Shown piece after piece: positions 24,101-36,837 of a DNA stretch of 64,000 bases. The DNA lies in assembly GCA_012934845.2 (NCBI GenBank), contig WNNJ02001103.1, positions 62,001 through 126,000 on the forward strand, written 5' to 3'. This DNA comes from Pomphorhynchus laevis. Taxonomy: Eukaryota; Acanthocephala; Palaeacanthocephala; Echinorhynchida; Pomphorhynchidae. Both the position numbers and the translations under genes were made by a program. Every line of letters starts with the position of its first letter. Positions within the stretch are counted from its first letter, which is position 1. Below the pieces are notes generated by a model. It ran no database searches. It was not told where the DNA came from and worked only from the letters and a program-made list of their open reading frames with translations.

Positions 24101-27100
24101 TCTTTATACCACTCGAAATTTGTATATTATCGCTTTGGGTGAATGCTACGAGATCCGACTTATCTCTTATTATTTATTCGTACACATTTTGAATAGTAAT
24201 ATCATATATTCTGCATATCCGATGTAAACCAAATTCGAATGTTCTTGTTATCTAAAATATCCAAATTAATTAAATAGATCGCAAATAAAATGTGTTCTTT
24301 ATTTAAAAATGCTTACTGAAAATTAGTAATGGAGAAATAAAAGAGGATTTTTGAAAATAAATTTTAAAAGAATACTTCGTTTTCGTCTTAATATTTTATT
24401 TTTTACTATAAGTTAAAATTTTTATGTAGTGACACTTATATCTCGTTGAGTTTTATTCAAAAACATCGCTCTTACATAAATACATGTGTTAATGGCAAAC
24501 ATATAATTGCATTGACTATTTAGTTCATTAAAGAAGTATTTAATTAACATTTAATTATTCTTGACACCTATCTTTCCACGTTAACGGCAAGACATTTTTC
24601 AAATAGATAAACCATCAGTAATAATGTTACATTCAATTCTCGTTTGTAAAAAAATTTTCAGGCATTTTTTCAAATTTTTGCGTAAAATTGCGTCCCAAGG
24701 TGAAAAATTATTTAACTCTAAATTTGACATTAGTGCTGCTTTGACTATTTGTAACTGATTGCAAAACGCCGATTTATCGAGAATTTCGAGTATTTAAAAG
24801 CATGTAACGTTTGCAATTTTCGTTTTTAGAAGATTAAAAGCATCGAAGCAGGATGTAAGCAACAAATAATACGAGTAATTATTTGATTTATTAATATATA
24901 GGACGATTGTTCTACTTTCAAAGCACTTATCGATCCAATGGAAGAAGAAATCAATTCTTTAAAAGAGCAGCTACAGAGTTCTGAGCGTCGTTTGGCAGCC
25001 CTCAATTTCAGAGCATCATTTAAAGAGGTATCTTACTAATTTCTTTTTCTTACTAATTTCTTTATCTTATTTCTTTTATTACATTAGCATGCAATAAATC
25101 AGATAAGTTGAAAAGACTGAATTATAAATTACTTGATGCTTATAAAGCCTAAAATCAAAATAAATTTAAAAAGATTAATTAAATATTTTTTAAATCTGTG
25201 AATTAAAGCAACTTATCAAAGTAACGATTTAAAAATGCACCATTGATCTATACAGATCACACATTCCTTTTTATCTTAAACACAATAATTTTTTTTATTA
25301 GTCATTTGTTTATCAAATCGTACATTTTTAATTTACAAATTCACGCTTTATTAAAAAGTTGGTATTAAATGATACAGTTCTTTGTTATATAAAACAGTTC
25401 TTTGTTTTATTGATTAGATATTTATTTTGTATTAAATTAAAATTACATATTACAGTTATAGTACAATATATTGTGTATATATTGGATACACAATAGATAT
25501 AATATTATAATATAATATATACATAGTAGATAATTTACTTAATTGTTATGCAAAAATGTTTATTAATTGTACAATTTAAAATGTTTAAAATAAAATTTTA
25601 ATAATTTAGAGATTATAAAAAATGTTCACGAAAAAGCTCTTTATTCTTTAAAATATGGAATGCCTATTTTCAAAATATAGATTTTTTAGGAAGCAGATGA
25701 TGACACAGGATTTCATCAGTCATGTAAGTATAGGTAGTATACTTTTAATATATAAATAATGAGTATTATATATTATAATTTATATTTATTATTTAAAATA
25801 TATTATTTTGGTAAAAATAATAAAAAATTATTTTGATAAGTTAATAATTATTAATATTTAAATTATAAATTATTAATTTATATTTGATTGAAATGGTTGT
25901 GGTAGATATTATATTCGTAATTCGAATATAATCTTTTTAAATTCACTTGATTTGATGTATCAATCAAGCATTTCTCATTTCTTCGTAAATCTGGTTTATT
26001 TATAGAAACGAAGAAATGAGTGCAAGTAGTTTTATTCTAGAAAGAATTTTAATTTAGCGTTTACTTTTGATGTTCATAATTCGAATATAATCCATTTAAA
26101 TTTACTTGATTGGATTTATCAAATCAAGATGTAAACTTTTGGAATAAAAATATTTTCATTACCTTTTTCGTTCATATAAATTTACAGTATTTTGAGATGT
26201 AATATTTTAAATCACTGAATTTTATAATTTTTACACCAATACGTTAATATTATTCTTATTAGCACCCTGAAAAGAATTCGCTCGTGCTATGAGTTTTATT
26301 TACTATTACTTTATTTCAGAATGTTTTATTAGTATTAGCTAAATCCTAATACGGTTTCTTTCTCCCATCAAATAAGCGCTTAGTTAGTTTTACTTAAAAC
26401 GAAACTTTAATTTTTAAAATTTTTCTTTATTATTTATACAGTTCCTTTCTCCTATCAAATAAGCATATAGTTAATTTCATTTAAAACAAAACTTTTATTT
26501 TTAAAATATTTCCTAATTATTCTTACGATCCCTTTCTACTATTAAATGAGCGTTTTGTTAATTTCATTTAAACCGATAATTAAAATCTATAAATATACTT
26601 AAAATGTTATATACCATACTTAAATGTTATAGTGATCATTTTTATTCTTAATTTATAATTTGTCAATTAAACCCTTTTTTAAAAACTTCAGCTGACAATA
26701 GCAAAAGTCTTGGTGAAGCAGTTAGCATGTGCGAACAGTTGGAATGTTTGAAAATACAAGTTAACCTTGAACACGATCTGAGAGAGAAGGTCGAAAATAA
26801 ATTATCTGAACTTGCATTAGATAGTCTCACAAAATCTACGGAGAAGCAATGTTTATTAGACAATTTAGACATTCATCTTCAGAATTTAGATTTTCAGTTT
26901 AATCAGCTCTGTAGTTTTCAGCGGCATTCATCTCGGTTTGATCAATCGACTTCAGAATCATCCGTTATTTATAAATCGGAGCTATACCCCGAAGTACAAT
27001 CTGAGTACAGTGAAGAGTTTTTGTTAATAAAAACGTTGGAATCTGATTACCAACGAGTTCTTGAACACAACCTTGAATTGGAAACAGAATGTAAGGATCT

Positions 27101-27197
27101 GAGAAAACAATTGGAAATCAGTCAGCAGGCTACTTCGAAAGCAATAAGTACAATTCGTGCAGAAGTCGACAAGCGATGCCAGACTATTGATAGATAA
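18112..27197 (+). CDS. Rabaptin-like coiled-coil protein, 8 exons, 349 aa
   Basis: Exons by my splice model: 18112-18154, 21310-21374, 21475-21595, 23648-23777, 24830-24854, 24902-25027, 25690-25723, 26692-27197. All introns are GT-AG, the frame is kept throughout, and the coding length is 1050 nt with a TAA stop. The protein is almost wholly helical and charged. Parts resembling rabaptins: KYEEEIASYQRLMKE (residues about 65-80), IDPMEEEINSLKEQL (about 138-152), and MCEQLECLKIQVNLEHDLRE early in the last exon. Rabaptins are Rab5/Rab4 effectors on early endosomes. This protein is far shorter than the roughly 860 residues of vertebrate rabaptin-5, and I do not see the C-terminal Rab5-binding segment. 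The start ATG at 18112 gives a short exon whose phase fits exon 2 exactly. One exon is only 25 nt. The gene model is firm; the family name is moderately sure, since other long coiled coils could look alike. Confidence 0.75.
18340..18680. repeat. LINE debris with 23-bp tandem repeat in intron 1
   Basis: A block at 18388-18480 (CCAAAGCATTCGAGTTGTTG) recurs at 19970-20050. Between them, 18587-18673 holds about four tandem units of CGGATGGACCAAAGCATTCG. The repeat seems to have grown from the LINE-derived motif itself. Confidence 0.7.
18680..18960 (+). pseudogene. LINE C reverse transcriptase fragment (plus strand)
   Basis: Translation gives HSTEIACVKVYNDLL, then VLISLDLSSAFDIVDHSIL (RT palm block A) and SDCSFRVCSNS, which matches LINE C at about 10200 on the other strand. 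It is a short dead fragment inside intron 1 of the rabaptin-like gene. Confidence 0.75.
18960..20105 (-). mobile_element. CR1-like LINE 3' fragments in intron 1
   Basis: The minus strand shows an RT remnant near 19180-19000 and a thumb region at 20054-19842 with VFGVLVSGTLKSKEETIRKA and MLWLIRRLF. A decayed tail follows to 19380. Stops are frequent. It lies antisense to the host gene. Confidence 0.65.
21036..21245. repeat. Foldback element, about 100-bp arms, in intron 1
   Basis: The arms 21036-21137 and 21150-21245 are near-perfect reverse complements around a 12-base loop. The inner end of each arm carries TCCTGATGATAGCAGGAGC, a motif also found at 47056 and 57402-57434. The element ends 64 bases before exon 2 of the rabaptin-like gene. 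Confidence 0.85.
23105..23410 (-). mobile_element. LINE B 3' tip in intron 3
   Basis: A short fragment related to the 3' parts of the B copies at 5264-5450 and 60720-60920; shared blocks include CTGAACCATGCGGGGTCTCT and AACCGATA. It is decayed and has no coding potential of its own. Confidence 0.65.
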
Positions 27198-27199
27198 CA

Positions 27200-28905
27200 T
27201 CAAATATTTACAAATTAAACAGCATATTGTATATCGTGCGTAGTTTTTACTTTCTGTCGCTTTCTATTTTCAAAAAAGAATCATTTTGATTAAAATAAAA
27301 TTTGGTAAAATTTAATACATTGATTTGAAAAATTTCAGCTGTTATAAATTAGATATGTAAAACCATATCTCCATTGGTATTTAATTTTACGACAGTTAGA
27401 TCCCGCTTCACAAGAGTTAAAGATTATCGATTGTAATAGCGAATGCAATTGATAAAAATTGAAACTGAGGGAATACTCTTATTTTTCTTCAGCGTTTGTT
27501 CCGCTTCGTTACAGAGTCCGCTTTTTCCAATGGGCCTTATTGATGATTGACGTCAATGGGCCCTATTGATGGCTGATGTTCGTTTGCGCGAAGATTGCGG
27601 TCGTAACATCGTATTGATACACCATTTCGTACTGTTGATGCGACGGTTTTGTTTTACGACTGGCTTCTCACGAAGTCTATCGCCAACCCTCCTCCTTTTT
27701 CAGCACGAGCTTGGGACTGGTCATGACAGAGTTAGCCAGTCCAAAATTTGTTGCCAATCATAATTAATTGACAGCTTTATTAACCAAACATTTTCGATTT
27801 GGAAACTGTTTTCTTTATTAAAAAATATCTGTATTATATGTCTGTATTAAGCTCCCCTAAATTTGATTTGATTTTCTCCGCTAAATTCGAGTTTAATGAT
27901 TCGATTTTATAAGTTTCGCCAAAATCATCGAATTAAGATTATTTATTCGACGATTTCTTTGTAGTGTTAAAATTCGAACCCTTAATAATTCCATGGCTAT
28001 ACATTTTCTCATAGAAGTTGTTAATCAAAACTAAGGTTTGTGTCTATGTAAAGTACGATCGTATAAATTGTTTTCCCATGTTTAGACGAGTGTAGAATTT
28101 AACAATTTTCTTTAGGATCCTTACGAATTCTTTCATCCCCAGCAGTCAGAAATGAATATTTGTTGAATAATTCACGTGGAATTAATTTTCCACTGTATTG
28201 ATTTTTTGACCGATAAAAATCGCGGACTGATATATTTTGATGATATCGTTGATTATATTATTTTTATCGACGATATCTGTCAATAACATTTTTAATATTT
28301 TAATAAATTTTTTTATATTTATTTGAAAATAAATATCTATTTTGTATTTATGCTCCTGATATATACGAGGAGATTACCTGATAATTTGATAAATATTTGA
28401 TAATTTGATAAAATAAGTTTTTATTAATAAAGTGGCTTTTAATAAATTAGAAGCCACTCAGGTCCACTACGTATGCATTTATGTTATTCGGTGAAAAAAT
28501 TGATCGGTTTCAAATGACGAGGCAAAGGCATTAACGAGCATCAAAACACTTTCGATGTAGTATATTTAGGCTGATAGGTAAACTGCATCGCTGTCTCTCC
28601 CATCATCAAAGCAATCACGCAAGGATTATTGAATAACGATTTTTTTATTATTTTGCAAATGCAAGCACATAATAAGTTTAGTTAAAATTTACTTTCCTTT
28701 AAAATATTTATATCGACTAATTAATAATATTAATTAATAAAATATATTATGACCAATTTGCTTATAAAATATCTGATATTTAAAACCGAAAGCCTGTGGT
28801 TATGGGATTTCCAAAATCAATAGGAAATCATTCATCATATAAAAATGATACAACGAATGACAACTTAACAACTCTCAACTAAAGATACAATCTTATCTTA
28901 GTACA
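27200..28905. other. Intergenic, with a GC-richer island at 27485-27765
   Basis: Most of the stretch is plain AT-rich DNA. The island at 27485-27765 has a different base composition and an open plus-strand frame (27566-27763) without a recognised domain. It looks like a remnant of an inserted repeat. Confidence 0.4.
27294..27299 (+). promoter_or_regulatory. Possible polyadenylation signal, rabaptin-like gene
   Basis: AATAAA lies 97 bases after the stop codon. The background is AT-rich, so chance is possible. Confidence 0.4.
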
Positions 28906-29451
28906 ATGCACCAACTCATTAGTGAAGCTTTTGCAAACAAAGTGGATAATGACATGGTTAGTAAACACGATAATATTGTCGCTTCCATAATATATGAAAT
29001 ATCGATTTTCGGGATAACACATTATCACATCTAGTTGATGTAATCTGTGCATAGTTGAGGTTTATTGTTTACGTATTGAACTTTTTTTACATGAAATCGT
29101 TGAATGTCACAATTTTATTATTCATTATTTATTATTATTTATTATGGATTATTATAATAAACAGTGCTAAAATGTCATGAACATTTTATGAACCATATTT
29201 TTTAGATGACAAGATACTACCGTATACTCTTAGTAACAATGTCTGCAATAATATTATTTGTATTTTGTTACTTATACATGGACACATCCGTTGTTACATC
29301 CAGCGTAATTCACGGTACAAACAAGTCTTTTGATTTATATCATACAATAAACACTAAAATAAGATCCATCAAAGATCTGCTGCTATTCATTTCAGTAAAC
29401 GCTGTAATTTGTTCGGGATCTTACTTTTGTTTGTCGAAATTAACAAAATAA
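28906..29451 (+). CDS. Candidate small membrane protein, two exons, 98 aa
   Basis: Exon 1 is 28906-28956 (17 codons, donor GTTAGT) and exon 2 is 29206-29451 after TTTTTTAG. Both are phase 0 and a TAA stop follows. The product starts MHQLISEAFANKVDNDMM, then has a hydrophobic helix (ILLVTMSAIILFVFCYLYM), a polar stretch with an N-x-S site (NKS), and a second helix near the C-terminus. The short basic head before the first helix would suit a signal anchor. No family is recognised. It could also be the start of a longer gene with exons downstream, or ATG 29212 alone. Confidence 0.4.
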
Positions 29452-29588
29452 ATACCGTTTCGAATATTAAAAATACTCTCTTCTTAAATAAACATTTAAT
29501 TACTAATACATTTAACAATAAAAAATACAGTAACGATTTGTAAACAACAAATTTTTATACATATTTTAAACGTATATAATAACAACTT

Positions 29589-30320
29589 CATTTTATAGCA
29601 CGTACTTCTTCCTGTTCATCGTTAGGAGTTTGGGAAACTCAGTGGTTTTGTTACCATCTGAGTCCATTCATTGATTGCTCTGAAGCAACGCTCCTGTCGG
29701 GTTCTGCCCAAGATAACGCATCAAGTGCAACTTTGGACTGATCACTGTTTCCGTCATGGTTTGCGTCGTGGTTTGTAACCATGACGCATAGTTTATGACC
29801 TCTAGTCTCTAATCATAGTCTAACACATGATAAATCAACTAATGTGTACATACACGGATGAGCCCATCCAATATTAATGAGTAGGCAAAGGTCGAAGCTC
29901 TCTTTGGGGGGTAGGCCTCTGTTCAGAAAGTGCTTGTGCAGTAAGCTTTCCGAACGCTGAAACAGCAAGCATTTTTATTCCCTTTCTTCTACTAGCGTGT
30001 AAACAAGAACTTCTTATTTTCTTGATTCTGATTTAGCCCTTGCGACATAATTCTTCGGTTACCCTAATAAATAATTATTAATCTATGAAACAAAAATAAT
30101 TTAATAAAAAAATAAAAATTGTTTTTTTTTCAAATAAAGAATTCATTTTATAACACGTTCTTCTTCCTGTCCGTCGTTTGGAGTTCGGGAAATTCAGTGA
30201 TTTCGTAACCATCTGAGTGCATATGCTGATTGTTCTGAAACTACGCTCCTGTCGAATTCTGTCCAAGAGACCGCATCACGTTCAACACTGGATGATCACT
30301 GTTTCTGTCATGGTTTGTCC
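29589..30320. repeat. Two direct copies of an about 190-bp repeat
   Basis: Copy 1 is about 29589-29790 and copy 2 about 30143-30320. They share CATTTTATA, ACGTTCTTCTTCCTGT, ACCATCTGAGT and GGATGATCACTGTTTCTGTC-type blocks at roughly 80-85 percent identity by eye. The origin is unknown. Confidence 0.75.
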
Positions 30321-30550
30321 ATCGTAGTTTCCGTTGATCACATTAGAGTGAAATCCGGATGTATTGTATCCGTTTGCAAGGAACCTGGATTCGTGTTGAT
30401 CCATAATTATTTATAATAAGTATGGATCTGCATTATTTATTTGTAAATAAATAATAATTTATGTTTTTTTGCACTATGGTCGGATATGTCTTCTTTAAAT
30501 CGAGCTTAACTTGAGATCGATGTAATGCTGGTTATTTGAAAGGAATAATA

Positions 30551-30702
30551 AATAATATTGATTTTATAATATACAATATTATTCCATATAATATAAATAA
30601 TATTGATTTTATAATATACAATATTATTCCATATAATATAAATAATATTGATTTTATAATATACAATATTATTCCATATAATATAAATAATATTGATTTT
30701 AT
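30551..30702. repeat. 45-bp tandem repeat, 3.4 copies
   Basis: The unit starts AATAATATTGATTTTATAAT and repeats at 30551, 30596, 30641 and 30686 almost without change. It creates an open frame of 15-residue repeats that is not a gene. Confidence 0.95.
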
Positions 30703-30917
30703 CAATTTCACATTACAATTATTTGCTGTAATTATTAATAATTAAGTGTTAGTTACTATTAATATAAAATTATAATTTATTATAGCAAAGAATTTGCAAA
30801 TTATTAAATTACTATTATTATTTACAAAGAAGTCAGAATTGAACCCGAACTACAAGAAATTCCTACAAACATGTTTATGGACTACTCAGTTACTTGCACG
30901 GACCAGCACTCGCGTCT

Positions 30918-31160
30918 CTATATTTCATGTAGGCGTCTCTTATGTGAGTATATGATGGCATCCTTTATGGACGTTTGTAATAATCTATCACCATCATATG
31001 CTGCTAAAAGTATGAGTGTTATAAATACCATAAAAGAATAAAATACTAAAAGTACGCTGAAAGAACAGTGCAAGTTGGATGAGGAACATTTAATCCTTTT
31101 ATATTTTCTATAACGGGTTCTGTTGAAACTGAGACAGAAATAATCCTGAGTTCTGCTCAA
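30918..31160 (-). CDS. Candidate exon with one membrane helix (minus strand)
   Basis: Open minus-strand frame with a hydrophobic helix (SVLLVFYSFMVFITLILLAA) followed by a polar tail (TSIKDAIIYSHKRRLHEI) and a stop. An upstream AG at about 31160 could be an acceptor. No family is assigned and no partner exon was found. Confidence 0.22.
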   Translation of the reverse strand: MSRTQDYFCLSFNRTRYRKYKRIKCSSSNLHCSFSVLLVFYSFMVFITLILLAAYDGDRLLQTSIKDAIIYSHKRRLHEI

Positions 31161-31653
31161 CGTGTTCAGGTACCTTATAGTGTAAGTATAAAACTGTTGC
31201 GTTAGCTTTTAGTTATCATATTGACCAAAGTTATCTCGATCTGCGTGAGGTCGAGACAAAAGACTTTTACTACTTTTGCTCGGCACCATTTTGCGGTGAG
31301 CGAGCAACGTTCAAAAAATTAAAAAAGAGATTGAAATCAATGATTTTTTTGAACTAATTCCTATTTCGGGAACCAGTTTGTACTGCTTTGTAATAAATGA
31401 TTGTTATAAAGAAATTATTATTTAATTATTATAAGCGTACTAATATTATAATAATATTATAATTATAATATAACTTTACATTTAATATTATTCTATATAA
31501 TATTACTATCGCATTGTCTTTACATGATGGTGATATTGCATGTTCAAGATTTTATCAATCATATAATTCATGTTTTGTATTTAAGAATCTTTTCTAGTTC
31601 CTTAATAAACTAGAAATTGTTAAATTTCAATATGTGAAGTTTTGTTGCAGTGA

Positions 31654-31864
31654 ATTCATAACGTTTATTATAATTAAAATAGTTGAATCATTTATGTCCT
31701 TATTTCCAATTTTTAAATTTGTTCATACATTTTTTCACGTCTATTCCATAGCAAAATCACCAGAGCATCATGAAGGAAATTCTACATGTAGACGGCATTT
31801 CCCTAGTTTATACGATCTTATTCCAACTGTTCTAGCGTATTTTACACTGTATGTTGTGGGTTAA
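31654..31864 (+). CDS. Candidate terminal exon of a small membrane protein
   Basis: After GTTTTGTTGCAG an open frame runs to TAA. It is hydrophobic at the start (FITFIIIKIVESFMSLFPIF), then has SPEHHEGNSTCRRHFPSL and a last hydrophobic run. There is a faint likeness to the REEP/DP1 family at FP-x-F and in the SP-x-n-HPSL-like part, too weak to name. The phase does not fit the exon ending at 29451. Confidence 0.28.
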
Positions 31865-33900
31865 TAATTTCTTTACCCTATAATCCAAGATTACTATCGA
31901 TATTATTATTTATAAAACATAAACGTTTTGCGATTATGAACACATAAATGAATTAAACAGAATTATTTTAATTAAATTGTTTCAGGAGATTATTTGAAAG
32001 TAATAAATATTATGTAAATATTTTCAGTAAATTATTACTTATTTTTCATTATTATATAAATTATATTAATTTATTTATATTAATTATTATATTATACGTA
32101 ATATGATGTTATGTAATTTATGTATAAAAGGATTATTAAAATGATTATTATACATATTAAAATATCAATGCATTTGATTTCTACATTTTAGATATGCAAG
32201 ATGACATCTTCACATTTTTCTTCACTCGCTTCGAATTGACAATACGGTAATGCTGACCAAAATATGCATGCATCTGATTTCAAAATCTCACCTGAAATCT
32301 TATTTTTAAATTTTTCATTAAATATCTAAATTATCATACTTCAACAGAAACTACTATCAAGAAATGCCTTTCGCCATATATTTGACACTTCAGTGGCAGA
32401 TATACACATTACCGATCGGTGCTAAGGGATACCCCCTAAGAATCACTGAATTGTTTTTTATATGCAGAGAGTAATTCTCACTGCATTTTTGCGAGGTAAT
32501 TTTGTACTTTTTAGTTGAAATTGCTAGTTGAAAATTTCAATTTAGTAATTTGAAATTACTAAATTATACACCATCAAATTACACCAAATTTCGCCATCAT
32601 TAATGTAAGCTTTTCAAAAATATGGTAAAACAGATGATTTCTTAAAAATCGTCTATGTTTCAGAGTATGTATATGATGAATTCAATAACTGTCACTAATG
32701 ACACGCTGATATGCACTTTCAACATATGATTTCTTAAAAATCGTCTATGTTTCAGAGTATGTATATGATGAGTTCAATAACTGTTAGTCATGACACGCTG
32801 ATATGCACTTTCAAGTATACATTTGCTTGTCAGCAATTCCTATCCGGGGTGTATCTCGCTCAAGTAGGAATTGAAGTGATACTGGTGTTAAATTGATTTT
32901 AGGATCAGTTGCTTAATGGGAACCAATAATGCTATTTTGCCATACTCTTTAAACGATTAAGATGATATATTCCTGGACGTAAGTGTTCACAGTATCCCAT
33001 ACCACTAACTTTAATAATAACTTGCCGTTTTTAATCTCTAAATTCAAATACACGAATATCGGCTCAAATAAAAATATATTAATCGAAATAAGAACTATCA
33101 CATACAATTGCAAACGCAAAACAAGTACATTTATGCCTTGTAAATATTATGTCTTATGGTAACGACCACGTTGTTAAACGCGTTTTCAAGATGCCTTTGT
33201 TTTTTTAATCATTTTCTACTAAAAACATTTCCTTATATTCAGCAATTTTATTTATTTATTTTACAATATTTCGCCTGGATTTAAACATCTATAATGGATA
33301 AGACAAGTCGCATAACACGAAACGGTTAGATAACCTTTTGATGATACGGTGGATTCGGATGTATTTCGGAGTGTTATCGCATTTAACTACTGAGTTGAGC
33401 TTCAACGGTTTTCGTAAAGAACCCATTTTTAATCGGAAATCACGTTTGGTCGACAAAAAGTCGTTATTTCTGCGTGAAATAAGCGAAGATGACATTAAAA
33501 AACTGTTTTAGGTCTTCTGTTTTTGTTCAATTTATAAGACGTTCATTTATCAAGCTTTCTTAGATTTTCCAATCTATCACGAGTGGTTGAATCTACTTTT
33601 CTAATCTATCTCGAGTGGTTGAGTCTTATTCAGAGAAAAGCTCTCTAACAGTTGTATGTGAATTGATTATATTCATCGTTGTCAGCATCCGATGGCCGAT
33701 CATTTCGCTCAACATCTTCAAAATACTCTCACCACAGCAACGATTTTTTAATGGTAAATGTGGCAAACGCTTTATTGATACCTCGATCTGTTAAATACCG
33801 CGAGTTTATTTTAATAATAATGGATTCTTTTATTAAAAGTCAACATGCAACTAATAATAAACTGAGATATAAGGAAAATGAAAACAAAAACAGTCAAGAG
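31865..33900. other. AT-rich non-coding DNA
   Basis: No gene seen. It contains the 91-bp tandem duplication at 32634-32815. A short minus-strand frame (33495-33289) lacks splice context. Confidence 0.45.
32634..32815. repeat. 91-bp tandem duplication
   Basis: Two adjacent units begin ATGATTTCTTAAAAATCGTC at 32634 and 32725 and differ at only a few positions. Confidence 0.92.
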
Positions 33901-34850
33901 TTCAACGTTAATGCGCGCCAAAAGTCTTCATGTCAAAACGAACCGGGGGATCAGAATCCTCCAGCAAACATTAATATGCCGCCCTTTGGGTGAACCATTT
34001 AGGGTCTTTCACACACCTGAGTGTTCAGTCGAGGCGGACGATGGTAGGTAATCTCAAGATGATAAGCTTCAGAACCTTAGTATTTGTTCTGGGGGGACGT
34101 CCTCCGGAAAAAAGACTAATTCCGAGATTATCCATGCACCCTAAAGGCGTACCTGAGCATTCCCTTTTAATGACATATGCTGGACCCGTTTCAGGGCCCA
34201 TCTAGCTCTCTTCTAAACACTTTTGAATCTATTCAAGTCTGATCCGGCTGACCATTTACCCGTAATGGTAAACCCCAGGCATCTTACTTGATGTGCAAAT
34301 ACTGGAAGTGGTTGATTCGTCAATGTGGAGGAGAGAGATGAGATTGTTAGTATCTTTGATTTTTTCTTAGTCGCAAGGGAGCCGTTAAAGGACACCACTT
34401 GTGATTAGGAGTAATTGAGAAGAAGATTGGAAGGGGTAGCTGATCTTTTAATCTTAAAAATAAGCGGTTGATGTCCGAGACTACATCTTTGAACCTACGT
34501 AGAGCAAACAGGGATGTAGTATCATAAGCATATACCATTAGTTGTTGTTCGCGTTTAAAGGTTTGAGAAGTACAATGGAAGCAGGGCATAAGATAAGAGA
34601 AGCGGGTAATCTTGAGTCACACTGTAATTGGGTAGAGCTGACGTGCATCCGTTGCATCTTCATAGAAGAAACGCTTGATATAAAGCAAAATCTCTACCCT
34701 GTTAACAATTTTCACATTTAGCCCGAGGGTCCTGAAAGAAGAGATATGTCCATAATGGGAATGGATATACGATCAAATGCAGCGGAAAAGCCAAACAAAT
34801 CCACCACAGCACCAAACTTACCTATGTAAACTTACCAAGAGGTAAATTTA
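33900..34850 (-). mobile_element. LINE B 3' fragment
   Basis: Minus-strand copy of the 3' third of family B. It has an RT remnant (34589-34347: VVSDINRLFLRLKDQL; a YADD-like region degraded to AYDTT) and the conserved 3' blocks at 33985-34250 (GGGACGTCC and CCCAGGCATCTTACTTG types). It is much decayed. Confidence 0.78.
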
Positions 34851-36735
34851 CCTTTTGATTGTGCAGCATTTTCGCTGAAATTGATAAATTCTTTGATAGC
34901 TCAGACAATGCACTTTTTCGGGTGTGCAGACGCATGTGGTACATGTGGCAAAAGCGGATGAAACGCAAGCTGTTTCATCCGCTTTTCGGCCTTTCTTGAA
35001 CTTAAATAAGAAAATTGTGCAAATTTGCCTTTTGTCATTCAAATGGTATGGAGATAGTATTTTTCTAAAATGATTATAATTAAAACGATTAGATAGAATG
35101 AATAAGATCAAGTAACTAAGTAACTTATTTATAAATTAAACATAATGATAAATAAAAATTAAATAATTAAGTAATAAATAATTTAAGAATTATAAATAAT
35201 TGTCAATAATTAATAAATTTTATAAGAGTTCATATAACTTATATCAAGTTAAAATTTAAAATTGAATATAAAATAAAAGTCAATGTGTATGGATTGACTA
35301 ATTAATAACAGAAGGTGTATCAGAATAAGGAAAATCGTTATTTAGAATGATATATAAAGTAATAGCAGTACAACGAGTAGATATCGCAAAATAGATTATT
35401 TATACTCAAACCATAAAAATTACATTAGAACTTTACTTTCTTGACAATTTAATATCTGTATATAAGAAAATATTGTAAAACAAATAAAATACATTTATTA
35501 TAAAACTTCAAAACGACAAAACAAATGACAGAAGTTATAAAATCAAAATTTATTGACAAGTCAAATCATTTCAGTATTACTTATTCCAACTTTCTAATAC
35601 AAGGTAAATATACAAATCTTTAACTTGTTCTAACTAAGCATACGACAAATTAACATACCGTTATGTAATTGACTTACCAATTTTTGAATTTAACTTAAAG
35701 TAATTTTATAAAGTATGTTTGCAGTAGAAACTAAAAATTGTTATCGACAATTTCCAAAGCAATCAAAACGTTTTCATTAGCAAAATCTGATTATAATAAT
35801 CCTTTATTCAATAAAATATTCCTGTTCTGATATTACAAATAAATCAATATTTAAATTAATATAGTAATTTATAAATCAATTTATTATCTATATTTTATTA
35901 AATATAAATTATAGGATATTCCTTATCCGGAGCGAAAGTCACCTTGTGTGACATAGTAAATATTCAATAGATAATTAAGCATCCATAACAGGATCACCAG
36001 TCCCGATTTCAATCGATCTTCATGATCTCATACTATACAATATATAATATTTATAAATATATAATATATTTACTTTATTTTATATAGTTTATTATATAAA
36101 AATTATGTAAATTATTTACATTATAAATAAATTTATTATTTATATTTTATTAAAGTGTTTATTTATATTAGATTTGCTATTGTTTATTAATGTTTTAATA
36201 AAATATTATTTTTTATTTGTGCATCAAATAAAAACATAATTAATTAAACCATTAATTATTAATTAATGGACATTAATTAATAATTAATTAAATTATGAAC
36301 ATAATTTATAAAAATAATTATAAATTTATTAATTATAAATTAATATAAGCATTATTTTATAGAAACATCACTAAGAACATTACAACTAAATATGCATTTA
36401 GTATATGGAGTTAAATTATTTGATATCCTAAGTTATTTAATAATTTACAGGTTATGCCTTATGAGGATCAGATAATATCTAATTATTCTTTTTAGAATAG
36501 GTTACACAGCCTATTCAATCTAAGATATACAATCTATCCGATCTTTCACTGTTCACTAATAAAAAATACAAAAAATGAAACGTGATAAAAAAAAATTAAA
36601 CAAGTTATCTGATATGCGCATTCTTACATGAACGAAATCGTTCATGTGAGATTCGGGTTACATGGAATATATTAATCTTCCTTCTTGATGATATTATCTT
36701 TACATTTCCATTTTATAAATATATAATGCCTTTTC
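34850..36735. other. Very AT-rich non-coding DNA
   Basis: No gene seen. A 15-bp-arm hairpin lies at 34950-34986. The block 35128-35333 is related to 53140-53365, pointing to a dispersed AT-rich repeat family. Confidence 0.45.
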
Positions 36736-36739
36736 GCAA

Positions 36740-36837
36740 CCATGAAGAAATACATTTAGGCACATTATGGAATTCGGTAAATGAACAGCCATGAAGAAAT
36801 AAATTTAGGCACATTATGTTATTCGGTAAATGAACAG
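36740..36837. repeat. 49-bp tandem duplication
   Basis: Two units starting CCATGAAGAAATA at 36740 and 36789, with about four differences. Confidence 0.9.

Noticed and set aside
30536-30745. ORF of repeated NNIDFIIYNIIPYNI units
   Set aside because: It is produced by the 45-bp tandem repeat keeping frame by length; no splice or start context supports a protein.
31654-31864. Resemblance to the REEP/DP1 family
   Set aside because: Only a few residues agree and the exon phases do not join to the upstream candidate, so no name is given.
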